Positions 34,401-41,876 of a stretch of 64,000 nucleotides of DNA are shown piece after piece. Each line of letters opens with the position of its first letter. Within the stretch, counting starts at the first letter, position 1. A program made the position numbers and the translations under genes. A model generated the notes under the pieces. It saw only the letters and a list, made by a program, of their open reading frames with translations, was not told the DNA's origin and made no database searches. The DNA comes from Herbaspirillum sp. WKF16 (GTDB lineage: Bacteria > Pseudomonadota > Gammaproteobacteria > Burkholderiales > Burkholderiaceae_D), in contig NZ_CP118632.1 in NCBI RefSeq assembly GCF_028993615.1, forward strand, positions 248,001 through 312,000, written 5' to 3'.

Positions 34401-36085
34401 AATCCTGGTCGGGCAGCGCGACGAATCCCGACATATCGGTGGCATACCTGCCAACCCAGATCGACAACGTGGTCATCAACAACGTCACCGCCAGCCACGC
34501 TTCGGGTAGCGACACCGTCGATTCGCTGGTCGTCAGCGGCACCGGCAGGCTGAACATGAACGGCGGCGACCTGACGGTGAGCACCGGCACCAGCCTCACC
34601 GACAGCGCCAGGCTGAGCCTCAACAGCGGCAACATGAGCCTGGGCAATACGTCGATCGGCAACAGCACTCGCCTGTTCGTCAATGCCGGCAACATGACGA
34701 TGTCCAATGCATCGGTCAACGGCGAAATCGACCTCTCAGGCGGTAACCTGACGCTGGCCGGCACCACCACCGGCAGCGGCTATATCACCATGACGGCGGG
34801 TGGGGGCGGCGAAGAAGGAGGAGGCGAAGGTTTCAACGGTTTCGTCGTCACCGACGGACCCGCCAAGACCCTCACCATGGCCAATGCCTTGTCCGACCTG
34901 AGTCTGCAGGTCATGGATGGCGACTTCAACTACACCGGGTCGGTGCGCTTGGGCGAGATGACGGTGTACAGCGGCAACGTCACCGGCGCGGCAGGTTCCA
35001 AACTCAACGTGGCGGAGAACTTCTACCAGGGCGGCGGTACGATCAACGTGGACAGCGCCGCCTTCAGTACCGGCCAGGACCAGATGACTGTGGGCAATAT
35101 CACCGCCAACAACCTGGTGCTGGAGGCGCGCAACGGCAAGATCGTGCAGGCCGACGCCACGTCCCTGCGCGTGAAGAAGCAGCTGATCGCCTCGGCGGTG
35201 ACCGGCATCGACCTCGGGCGGCCGGGGTTTGAATACACCGAAGTTCCAGGTCCGGAAAACTACATCGCCGCATTCGCCGCCAGCAATAGCGGCGCCGGCG
35301 ACATCACGTTGATCAACCATCTCAACACCGACGACGCCAGCGTGGTGACGATCAACGGCGCCAGTACCGCCAACGGCAGCATCAACATCGAGAACTATGG
35401 CGGCATGCGCACAGCGGCCATCGGCAGCAATGCCGACTTCCTGGGCGGCTTGCCGATGAGCTCGACCGGAACCGAGGCCAGCGCGGCGAGCAAGCTGGCG
35501 GTGCTGGGCATCAACGGCAGTGGCCAGATCAGTGTCACCAACGGCGCCGCTACCCTGAGGACGCACAGCCCGTTGACCATCGGCGCCGGCGGCATCAGCG
35601 CCACTGGTGGAATCTCGCTGACCGCCGGTACGGTCGGCGACCCGAGCAGCGCGCTGGTGATCAATGGCCTCTTGTCGACCTCCGGCGCGCTCAGCACGGT
35701 GGGCAATAGCGTGGCGGTCAATGCCAATATCGTGGCGGCTTCGTGGGTCCAGCCGACCAATCCGGTCCCAACTTTCGGCCCGGGAGTCGTCCTCAATATC
35801 GCTGGCGTTCCCTTCATTCCGAATCCGGCCGCGCCCAACCCCAACGCCAACCCTGTCGCCTCGAACTCGCAAGCGATCCAGCAACAGCAAGGTCAGCAGA
35901 CCCAGACGCTGCAAAACTCGGTCAATACGGCCACGGTGTCGTCGACGACATCGACCGACAGCGGCGTCAGCCAGGTCTCCAAGGAGAAGCAGACTACCGG
36001 CGGCGAGCCTGGCACCTTCGGCGGAGGGGATGGCGAAGAGGGGCCGGCGAAGGCGAAGTCCAGCGCGAAGATGTATTGCAGCTGA
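31412..36085 (+). CDS. TpsA filamentous-haemagglutinin-type adhesin
   Basis: A 1557-residue exoprotein. It has an extended signal region of about 83 residues (a basic stretch MSWRPRKRLSTLLSGLLRRSW, then VVAAAVCGAWQTQALA). The TPS secretion domain follows (about 84-330) with NPNG at 170-173, then Gly/Asn/Thr-rich beta-helix repeats. A run of four related 21-22-residue units lies at about 559-645 (consensus GTxNAGNxxI). A Gln-rich and acidic linker precedes the last residues KMYCS, with a Cys second from the end. Such proteins are exported by their TpsB and act as adhesins or haemagglutinins. No toxin or polymorphic C-terminal domain is recognised. Confidence 0.92.
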   Translation: MKNIEQASTKSARANVELTPPSITVRIGNRRLTMSWRPRKRLSTLLSGLLRRSWRQVLAPTLRVSVVAAAVCGAWQTQALAAAPAPGTLPSGWSVVNGNVVFTQNGNTLNINQLSPQAIANFLSFSIGSDAVVNISQPSAAAAFLAKVTGGDISQIYGKLTAPGSVVLFNPNGVLIGAGGVVDVGRFVATTLNINDNDFLAGKLTFARQGVAGSVENQGTIKSATGGSVYLIGSSVTNGGIIQSPRGEVILAAGETVTLADTATPGVTVSVTGGAGSVTNLGAITAEAGRIGIAAGLITNSGNISASSVVREGGRIFLRASSNLTTTANSSITADGTAGGNITLFADNKAYIDGDVSATGAPGQGGFVETSGLGSLDVVKVPTVGSGGTWYIDPYDLTVVAGLPGVGNSDVTFCGTNAVTSSGSSSLITNGTINTLLGLNTSVYLATGAGGSASGGNITINADIFSVGVGPTLSLKADRNILINANIDAGFLGALNLDLRTNYNGNVGGSHDVLVNGGSIKLNGGTFNVSDGSSLINTNNGNGNLSIAAGGTLDLSNYGTLNAGNVSIVGGSTLNLTNAGTVTAGNLTIDGLNSVAQLDQGGTVNAGNVTIGVNGKIDLGQGGNITAGNLSIAAHGNLTSTYNVVVNLTGTLENSGNLTLQNAAFNAATFNTTATGVSTLANTTGTMTAINNAGTLDISNIFRRFSSDALTNLAGGVLKLHASLGGTNADGVQQLKAIDNQGTLQLYNADGLRVGLLNNSGTLNVSGSVTTSGSTIHNSGALNVADQTTWSSAAGSFSNDGNITVTGSGAVNGIEAAALTNNGIITLAGGSMSFQDVYNGPTGSITGNGSIGSVNGFINDGILTPGGTGTLGSLTINGGGFTQNDSGEMRIDVGAADTDQIVFNTSFVHLGGTLRTGLLGGYQPALGDTFTPFTLVGGVGSLDNSYFHTVTGDVRTVSGAKQMLKATYGDDGEGMKLTMLGAATFYARGSGDWVDRESWSGSATNPDISVAYLPTQIDNVVINNVTASHASGSDTVDSLVVSGTGRLNMNGGDLTVSTGTSLTDSARLSLNSGNMSLGNTSIGNSTRLFVNAGNMTMSNASVNGEIDLSGGNLTLAGTTTGSGYITMTAGGGGEEGGGEGFNGFVVTDGPAKTLTMANALSDLSLQVMDGDFNYTGSVRLGEMTVYSGNVTGAAGSKLNVAENFYQGGGTINVDSAAFSTGQDQMTVGNITANNLVLEARNGKIVQADATSLRVKKQLIASAVTGIDLGRPGFEYTEVPGPENYIAAFAASNSGAGDITLINHLNTDDASVVTINGASTANGSINIENYGGMRTAAIGSNADFLGGLPMSSTGTEASAASKLAVLGINGSGQISVTNGAATLRTHSPLTIGAGGISATGGISLTAGTVGDPSSALVINGLLSTSGALSTVGNSVAVNANIVAASWVQPTNPVPTFGPGVVLNIAGVPFIPNPAAPNPNANPVASNSQAIQQQQGQQTQTLQNSVNTATVSSTTSTDSGVSQVSKEKQTTGGEPGTFGGGDGEEGPAKAKSSAKMYCS

Positions 36086-36148
36086 TAAGCCGCATGACAT
36101 GACATGACTTGCCGGCGCCGCCAATGGCGCCGGTCTTCAGGATCGAGT

Positions 36149-36910
36149 ATGAAATCGTTGAAAAAAAATCATTGGACCCACGCCGGGCGCAGCCTGGCCA
36201 TGCTGTGCATGGCGCTGGCGATGCTGGCTGCGGCCGGCGCCGCCAATGCTCAATCGAAGGTCGTGGGAACCGTCACCCACCTGTCCGGTCTGCTGACCGC
36301 GCGCCACGCCGACGGCACGCGCAACGCACTGGCGGTAAAGTCCGAGATCCTGCAGGGCGATACGCTCATCACCGAGCGCGAGACCTTCACACGGGTGAAA
36401 TTCATGGACAACGCCGAGATGGTGCTGCGCCCAGGCACCGAGGTCGTGGTGTCCAAGTATGTGTATGAACAGGACAAGCCCGAGAACGACTCGGTGGCGA
36501 TCGGCTTGGTCAAGGGCGGCCTGCGCGCGGTGACCGGCCTTGTCGGCAAACGCAACCACGATGCGGTGAACTTCGATACGCCGACGGCGACCATCGGCAT
36601 CCGCGGCACCAACTTCGGTGCGCTGTTCTGCCAGAACGACTGCGGCGGCGTACCGACGCCATCGGGCAGCGCACCGCCCAACGGCCTGCACGTGGACGTC
36701 TCGCAAGGCGCGGTGATCCTGACTAACCCTGGCGGGGCGCAGGTGTTCCAGGCCGGGCAGTTCGGCTTCGTCGCCAACCTCAATACCGCGCCGCTGATCG
36801 TCCCGCCCACCCAGGGCGTGCCGGTGACGATGCCGCAGTCGATCAGCAAGAATGCGCCCGCCTCCGGCGGCGCCAGCAAGGCGAGCGCCGTCGACTGTAT
36901 TGTTCAGTAA
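36149..36910 (+). CDS. Secreted FecR-domain protein
   Basis: A 253-residue protein with a signal peptide (MLCMALAMLAAAGAANA, cut after ANA) and a FecR domain (about 45-160): LQGDTLITERETFTRVKFMDNAEMVLRPGTEVVVSKYVYE, then a loop and TIGIRGTNFGALFCQNDCGG. There is no membrane anchor of the FecR sigma-regulator type, so it is periplasmic or secreted. The C-terminus carries a Cys four residues from the end (SAVDCIVQ). ATG 36149 was chosen; the longer frame to 36104 begins in sequence overlapping the intergenic segment. It follows tpsA by 63 bp on the same strand. FecR-domain proteins near CHASE2 cyclases occur in other genomes (recalled, not checked). Confidence 0.9.
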   Translation: MKSLKKNHWTHAGRSLAMLCMALAMLAAAGAANAQSKVVGTVTHLSGLLTARHADGTRNALAVKSEILQGDTLITERETFTRVKFMDNAEMVLRPGTEVVVSKYVYEQDKPENDSVAIGLVKGGLRAVTGLVGKRNHDAVNFDTPTATIGIRGTNFGALFCQNDCGGVPTPSGSAPPNGLHVDVSQGAVILTNPGGAQVFQAGQFGFVANLNTAPLIVPPTQGVPVTMPQSISKNAPASGGASKASAVDCIVQ

Positions 36911-36953
36911 GTGAGGCCGGCGCCGGCTTGCGGATCGAAGCGTCTGGCGCCGT

Positions 36954-37727
36954 TCAGAATTCGAGGATGGTCCCCGGCGCCAGCATGCGCGGCCGGTGCG
37001 GGCCGTCGCCGGCGGTGATCTCTTCGGCGATCTGTTGCAGCTGGCTCGGCTTGGCGTGCGTGACCAGTACTTCCGGGCGCGATTGCAGCTTGCCCAGTTC
37101 GTCCAGCATCAGGCTGGGACACAGGTGCTTGGACAGCAACGCCAGCTCGCGCTCGCGGTTGGCGAAGGCGGCTTCGATGATCAGGTAGCGCAGGTCGCCG
37201 ATGGCGTTGACGGCCTCCCACAGCGGTTCGCAGATGCTGGTGTCGCCGCTGAAGGCCAGCGAGGCGCCGGAGCTGCGCTCGTGCAGGTGGAAGCCGACGG
37301 CCGGCACGGTGTGGATGGCCGGCAGCGGGACGATGCTGCGCGTGCCGATCTCCACCGCTTGGCCGACTTCGATGACGGCAAAGCGCAGGAAGGGATTCTC
37401 GGGCGTGGGGATGACGCTGAAGTCGGGCCAGATCTGCCAGTTGAAGATGTGCCGGCGGATGATCTCCAGGGTCTCGGCGGTGGCGTACATGGTGATCGGG
37501 CGTTCGCGCATCTCGCCCACGCTGTCGACCATCAGCGGCAGGCAGGCGATGTGGTCCAGGTGGGCATGCGTGATGAAGACGTGATCGATGGCGGCCAGGC
37601 GCTCCAGCGACAGGTCGCCCACGCCGGTGCCGGCGTCGATCAGGATGTCGCCGTCGACCAGAAGGGAAGTGGTGCGCATGCCGTTTCCGCCGATACCGCC
37701 GCTGCACCCGAGAATTTCTACACGCAT
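36954..37727 (-). CDS. Metallo-beta-lactamase-fold protein, class II cyclic-nucleotide phosphodiesterase-like
   Basis: A 257-residue MBL-fold protein. The metal motif HAHLDH in FITHAHLDHIACLPLMVDS follows the class II 3',5'-cyclic-nucleotide phosphodiesterase signature (HxHLDHxxG...) closely, with Cys where Gly/Ser is usual. Further motifs are PAIHTVPAVGFHL, FSGDTSICEPL and LVTHAKPSQ. ATG 37727 starts with MRVEILGCSGGIGGNGMRTT, typical of this family; the frame is open 90 codons further upstream without coding character. It is convergent with the fecR gene (43-bp gap). A role hydrolysing cAMP made by the nearby cyclase is inferred; other phosphodiester substrates are possible. Confidence 0.85.
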   Translation of the reverse strand: MRVEILGCSGGIGGNGMRTTSLLVDGDILIDAGTGVGDLSLERLAAIDHVFITHAHLDHIACLPLMVDSVGEMRERPITMYATAETLEIIRRHIFNWQIWPDFSVIPTPENPFLRFAVIEVGQAVEIGTRSIVPLPAIHTVPAVGFHLHERSSGASLAFSGDTSICEPLWEAVNAIGDLRYLIIEAAFANRERELALLSKHLCPSLMLDELGKLQSRPEVLVTHAKPSQLQQIAEEITAGDGPHRPRMLAPGTILEF

Positions 37728-38236
37728 CGTGACTTGCCGTTCAATATAGTTATATGCCCCCGCGATGCCGCGCGGAAAAACGTTTTCATGGCATCGGTTG
37801 CAGCCCGGAAACCCCCGTCGGGACTGGATTTGCGCAATGTGTAGCAAATTTTGCAACAGTAGTTGATGGTAAGTGATTCGCGCCTCTAAATCAATCGGGA
37901 GATACCCGCTGCGCGTAACTGCCGCTGCTGTTTTTGCGACAAACGGATCCTTGCGGAAACATCGTCGCCCGCAAGCCGAAGAATTGCAGGCCATTTAGGC
38001 ACAAGCTCGCCGCAATCGGCCCGCACAGGGCGACTTACAATCCGCAGGATGCCCTCAGAGCATCTTGAACAACCGCCAACTTCCGCACCGCAATCGTGCG
38101 GGAAAAGAACCAAACGCAACGCATCAGGGGAAAGCATGCCAGCAGCAGTCAGCCAACCAGCCAGCACCGCGCGCCAACCAGCCGCGCCGACGCTGGCCTG
38201 CGCCTGCTTTTTCCCGTGCGCAGCAGAGCATGCCGC
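37728..38236. other. 509-bp divergent spacer (MBL phosphodiesterase / HD-GYP)
   Basis: No convincing gene. A minus-strand -10-like TATAAC (37749-37754) lies before the phosphodiesterase gene. A rightward TACAAT (38036-38041) lies about 195 bp before the HD-GYP start. The frame of the HD-GYP gene is open further upstream, to 38096, but that part is low-complexity Arg/Gln/Ser. Confidence 0.45.
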
Positions 38237-39910
38237 ATGAACGCACCCGACATCACCACCAATGCCGCACCTGCCGGCGAAACCGGCCAGCATCGCGACA
38301 TCTCCTATCGCCTTGACCGCCTCACCGAGCTGAGCCGCGCCCTGGGCACCAGCCGCGACATCCCGCTGCTGCTGGAGCGCATCCTGCTCACCGCCAAGGA
38401 CATCACCCAGGCCGACGGCGGCACGCTGTACCGCATCGACGAGGCCGGCAACAGCCTGATGTTCTACATCTCGGTGAACGACACCCTGAAGATGCACCAG
38501 GGCGGCAGCAGCGGCCAGGCGATCTCGATTCCCAACATCCCGCTGGCGCTGGCCGACGGCCAGCCCAACCTGGCGGCCGTGGCGGCCTATGCGGCCAACA
38601 CGCGCGAATCGGTCAACATCCCCGACGTGTACCAGGCCACCGGCTTCAATTTCAACGGCATGCGGATGTTCGACGAGAAGTACGGCTACCATTCGCAGTC
38701 CTTCCTGACGGTGCCCATGCAGGACCACGAGGGCGAACTGGTGGGCGTGCTGCAGCTGATCAACGCCATCGACCCGGCCACCGGCGCGCCGATCCCGTTC
38801 TCCGAGACCGACCAGCACTTCATCGAGGCGCTGGCCTCGCAGGCGGCCATGGCGATGGCCAACCAGCAGCTGATCCAGCGCCTGGAAATCCTGTTCGAAA
38901 GCCTGATCCGCCTGATCAACATCGGCATCGGCGAAAAGTCGCCGCACACCGGCCGCCACTGCGAGCAGGTGCCGGAACTGGCGATGATGATCGCCGAGGC
39001 CGCGCACAACGCCACCGAAGGCCCGCTGGCCGACTTCCGCATGACCGAGGCCGACCGCCGCGAGCTGTGGGTGGCCGGCCTGCTGCACGACTGCGGCAAG
39101 ATCAGCACGCCGACCCATATCGTGGAGAAGGCGACCAAGATGGAAACCATCTTCGACCGCATCCACGTGATCGACACCCGCTATGAGGTCCTGAAGCGCG
39201 ACGCCGAGATCCGCGTGCTGCAGGAGAAGCTGGCGCTGGGCGCCGCCCTGACGCCGGAAAAGAGCGCCGAGCTGGACGCCGGCCTGCAGGCCGAGGTGGA
39301 GCGCATGCACGACGAGCGTGCCTTCCTGCACAAGAGCAACGTCGGCACCGAGGGCATGAAGCCCGAAGACCAGCAACGCGTGCTGGAGATCGCCGAGCGC
39401 CAGTGGCGCGGCCCGGACGGCCAGATGCGCAAGCTGCTGGACGACGAGGAGGCCGGCAACCTGCGCATCCGCGCCGGCACCCTGAACGACGCCGAGCGCC
39501 AGATCATCAACAACCACATCGTCGTCACGATCAAGATGCTGGAGTCCCTGCCCTGGCCCAAGCAGCTCGCGCGCGTCACCGAATACGCCGGCGGCCACCA
39601 CGAGCGCATGGACGGCAAGGGCTACCCCAAGGGACTCACGCGCGAGCAGATGTCGGTGCAGGCGCGCATCATGGCCGTGGCCGACATCTTCGAGGCGGTC
39701 ACCGCCGCCGACCGCCCCTACAAGCGCGGCAACACGCTCAACGAGGCGGTCGACATCCTGGCCGGCTTCAAGGCGCGCAACCATATCGATCCGGACCTGT
39801 TCGACATCTTCGTCAAGAACCGCGTCTACGAGAAGTACGCCGAGAAGTTCATGCATCCGAGCCAGATCGACGAGGTGGATTTGTCGAGGATCCCGGGCGA
39901 CTGGTCCTGA
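38237..39910 (+). CDS. GAF-HD-GYP phosphohydrolase
   Basis: A 557-residue protein. Residues 25-200 form a GAF domain (DIPLLLERILLTAKDITQADGGTLYRID, then LTVPMQDHEGELVGVLQLIN). The HD domain has H284-D285 in LLHDCGKISTP, and the HD-GYP motif is at 462-464 within HHERMDGKGYPKGL. The distance from HD to GYP is about 178 residues, much longer than the roughly 65 usual for the family, due to a charged helical insertion at about 300-410. It should degrade cyclic di-GMP or a related cyclic dinucleotide; the insertion makes this less certain. ATG 38237 is preferred to upstream frames. Confidence 0.9.
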   Translation: MNAPDITTNAAPAGETGQHRDISYRLDRLTELSRALGTSRDIPLLLERILLTAKDITQADGGTLYRIDEAGNSLMFYISVNDTLKMHQGGSSGQAISIPNIPLALADGQPNLAAVAAYAANTRESVNIPDVYQATGFNFNGMRMFDEKYGYHSQSFLTVPMQDHEGELVGVLQLINAIDPATGAPIPFSETDQHFIEALASQAAMAMANQQLIQRLEILFESLIRLINIGIGEKSPHTGRHCEQVPELAMMIAEAAHNATEGPLADFRMTEADRRELWVAGLLHDCGKISTPTHIVEKATKMETIFDRIHVIDTRYEVLKRDAEIRVLQEKLALGAALTPEKSAELDAGLQAEVERMHDERAFLHKSNVGTEGMKPEDQQRVLEIAERQWRGPDGQMRKLLDDEEAGNLRIRAGTLNDAERQIINNHIVVTIKMLESLPWPKQLARVTEYAGGHHERMDGKGYPKGLTREQMSVQARIMAVADIFEAVTAADRPYKRGNTLNEAVDILAGFKARNHIDPDLFDIFVKNRVYEKYAEKFMHPSQIDEVDLSRIPGDWS

Positions 39911-39982
39911 CGCTGCCGGGATGCGACCGGAGGCGATCGCGCCATCGCCTGACTGTCGTTCAAGCACCTCCGATGCGCGCCA

Positions 39983-40074
39983 AACGCCACTGGGCCCCTG
40001 CTTTCGCAGGGGCGACGAAGATGCGGATCAAAGGCAACCTGTCGTTGCTGCGAAAGCAGGGGCCCAGTGGCGTT
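39983..40074. repeat. Inverted-repeat element (27-bp perfect arms)
   Basis: Left arm 39983-40009 and right arm 40048-40074 are perfect inverted copies containing CACTGGGCCCCTGCTTTCGC, separated by 38 bp. The arms extend a few bp further with mismatches. Each arm also carries a smaller CCCCTGC/GCAGGGG self-complement. It lies in the 266-bp gap between the HD-GYP and ClpP-like genes and has no coding capacity. Confidence 0.8.
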
Positions 40075-40176
40075 CAGCGATCAACCGGCGCCACTGTGCC
40101 CCCGCCGCCAACTGGGTTATCCTGACGCCTGGCCACCCGAACCCGACAGCTCCAGTCCAGCAAGGAACCGCATCAC

Positions 40177-41742
40177 GTGTCCCAGGCAGTAACCCGCAAC
40201 TCCCCATCCAAAGGCAACTTCTTCAGCCGCCACTGGCGCGGCGACTATTCGCTCGGCCGTTCCTACTGGTTGCACACGGTGCTGCTGTCGTCGCTGCTGC
40301 CGGCCTTCTCGATCTCGGTGCTGGCGCGCCTGACCAACGACATGCCGGCGCGCTACGGCGTGGCCGGGGTGCTGGGCATCGCCGCCTTCAGCTACCTGGC
40401 CTGGACCTGGGGCGTGCGCGGCTGCTGGATGTCGGCCAGCCGGCATGTGGCGCGCGGCGGACGGCGCTGGGCCGAGGTGGTGGTCAAGTTCCTGATCGTG
40501 TGCGGCGCCATCAGCCTGGTCTCCAGTTCGCTGCGCGCCTCGCACTCGCTGCGCGAGCAGTTCGACATCGCGCGCGGCAAGCAGCTGGGGCCGCCGGTGA
40601 GCTACCAGCTGCGCGCCGACGGCAAATCCATCCTGCTGCAGGGCGGCATGAACGATGGCGCCGCCGAGGGCCTGGAGCGCGCGCTGCAGGCAGCGCCCAC
40701 GGTGACCACCGTGGTGCTGTACTCGGCCGGCGGCTGGGTGCGCGAGGGCAAGCTGGTGGGCGAGGTGATCGGCCGCCGCGGCCTGAACACCTACGTCGAG
40801 CAGGAGTGCTCGTCCTCCTGCACGCTGGCCTTCATGGCCGGGCGCGACCGCGCCATGGATCCGCGCGCGCACATCGGTTTCCATACCCTCTACACGGTGG
40901 GCGGCGATGACCGCATCAACCGCAGCTTCGACCGCAAGCTGACGCAGGACACCTACGGCAAGCTGGGCCTGCCGCGCGACTTCGTCGAGCGCATCGCCGA
41001 CACGCCCTCCGACAAGAGCTGGTATCCCGAGCTGGGCCAACTGCTGCAGGCCGGCGTGCTGACCCGCCTGGCGCCCGGCGGCGAGACTGCGCAGCTGGCC
41101 ACCATCGCCGTCTCGCGCGATATCCTGGAGGAAGAATTCAAGAAGGGCGCGCTGTTCGACATCATGGCGCGCTTCCACCCGCCGGAGTTCGCGCGCATGA
41201 TCGACCTGGCCTGGGCGCGCGCGCAGGCCCATGCCAGCGACGCCGAGATCCTGGCGGTGGGGCGCGAGCAGGTCGGCATCCTCAGCCGCAAGCTGCTGCC
41301 GGTGGCCTCCGATGCCTCGCTGGCCGAATTCCAGCAGCTGCTGCTGGACCAGGCCGTGGCGCTGCGCGGCATCAGCGCCGCGGCCTGCGGCGAGCTGCTG
41401 TATCCGCGCTCGCGGGATGACGCGCTGTCCGGCCGCGAGGCGCCGCAGGCGGCCTTGCCGCAAGAGTTCGCCAATCGCGAACTGGCCATGACCCAGCACC
41501 TGCTGCGCGACGCCGACCCCGCCAACGCCGGCCGCTTCACGCTGGCCGAGCGCACCCGCGTGATCCGCCGCGCGCTGGCGCCGCTGTCGCAGGAACAGCT
41601 GAAGCTGCTGTCATCGGCCGAGCGCCGCGCAGCCGATCCCGAGGCCGCCTGCGATGCCTCGATCGCCTACCTGCGCGTGGTCAACCAGCTGGATCCCGAC
41701 GAGCGTCGCACCGCGTTGCGGGTGCTGTACTCGCGCGGGTAA
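40177..41742 (+). CDS. Membrane-anchored ClpP/crotonase-fold protease-like protein (COG3904-like)
   Basis: A 521-residue protein starting at GTG 40177, chosen because AAGGAACCGC lies upstream. The N-terminal 130 residues hold three hydrophobic segments (YWLHTVLLSSLLPAFSISVLA; GVAGVLGIAAFSYLAWTW; VVVKFLIVCGAISLV). A ClpP-like domain follows at about 145-270: oxyanion loop VVLYSAGGWVREGK, a candidate nucleophile Ser in ECSSSCTLAFMAG and a candidate His in IGFHTLY. The C-terminal half is helical and charged. Periplasmic ClpP-like proteins with these motifs are grouped as COG3904; their substrates are unknown. It is preceded by an inverted-repeat element and followed by a SulP gene. Confidence 0.8.
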   Translation: MSQAVTRNSPSKGNFFSRHWRGDYSLGRSYWLHTVLLSSLLPAFSISVLARLTNDMPARYGVAGVLGIAAFSYLAWTWGVRGCWMSASRHVARGGRRWAEVVVKFLIVCGAISLVSSSLRASHSLREQFDIARGKQLGPPVSYQLRADGKSILLQGGMNDGAAEGLERALQAAPTVTTVVLYSAGGWVREGKLVGEVIGRRGLNTYVEQECSSSCTLAFMAGRDRAMDPRAHIGFHTLYTVGGDDRINRSFDRKLTQDTYGKLGLPRDFVERIADTPSDKSWYPELGQLLQAGVLTRLAPGGETAQLATIAVSRDILEEEFKKGALFDIMARFHPPEFARMIDLAWARAQAHASDAEILAVGREQVGILSRKLLPVASDASLAEFQQLLLDQAVALRGISAAACGELLYPRSRDDALSGREAPQAALPQEFANRELAMTQHLLRDADPANAGRFTLAERTRVIRRALAPLSQEQLKLLSSAERRAADPEAACDASIAYLRVVNQLDPDERRTALRVLYSRG

Positions 41743-41876
41743 AGGACGCGGCGCGGCAGTCCGCGTTGCTGCGCTGCGGTAAAATAGCGGCTTCACCGCA
41801 TGCCGGCGTCCGCCGGCCTTGCTTCCCGCCAGACCCAATATGCCCGGAGCCGCTGCCAAAGCGGGTCCCCGCCGCC

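Noticed and set aside
31568..34498. 976-codon minus-strand frame opposite tpsA
   Set aside because: Antisense shadow of TpsA; no domain, no ribosome binding site.
31412..36085. Contact-dependent inhibition toxin (CdiA) reading of TpsA
   Set aside because: No pretoxin VENN motif, no C-terminal toxin domain and no immunity gene downstream; the FecR gene occupies that position.
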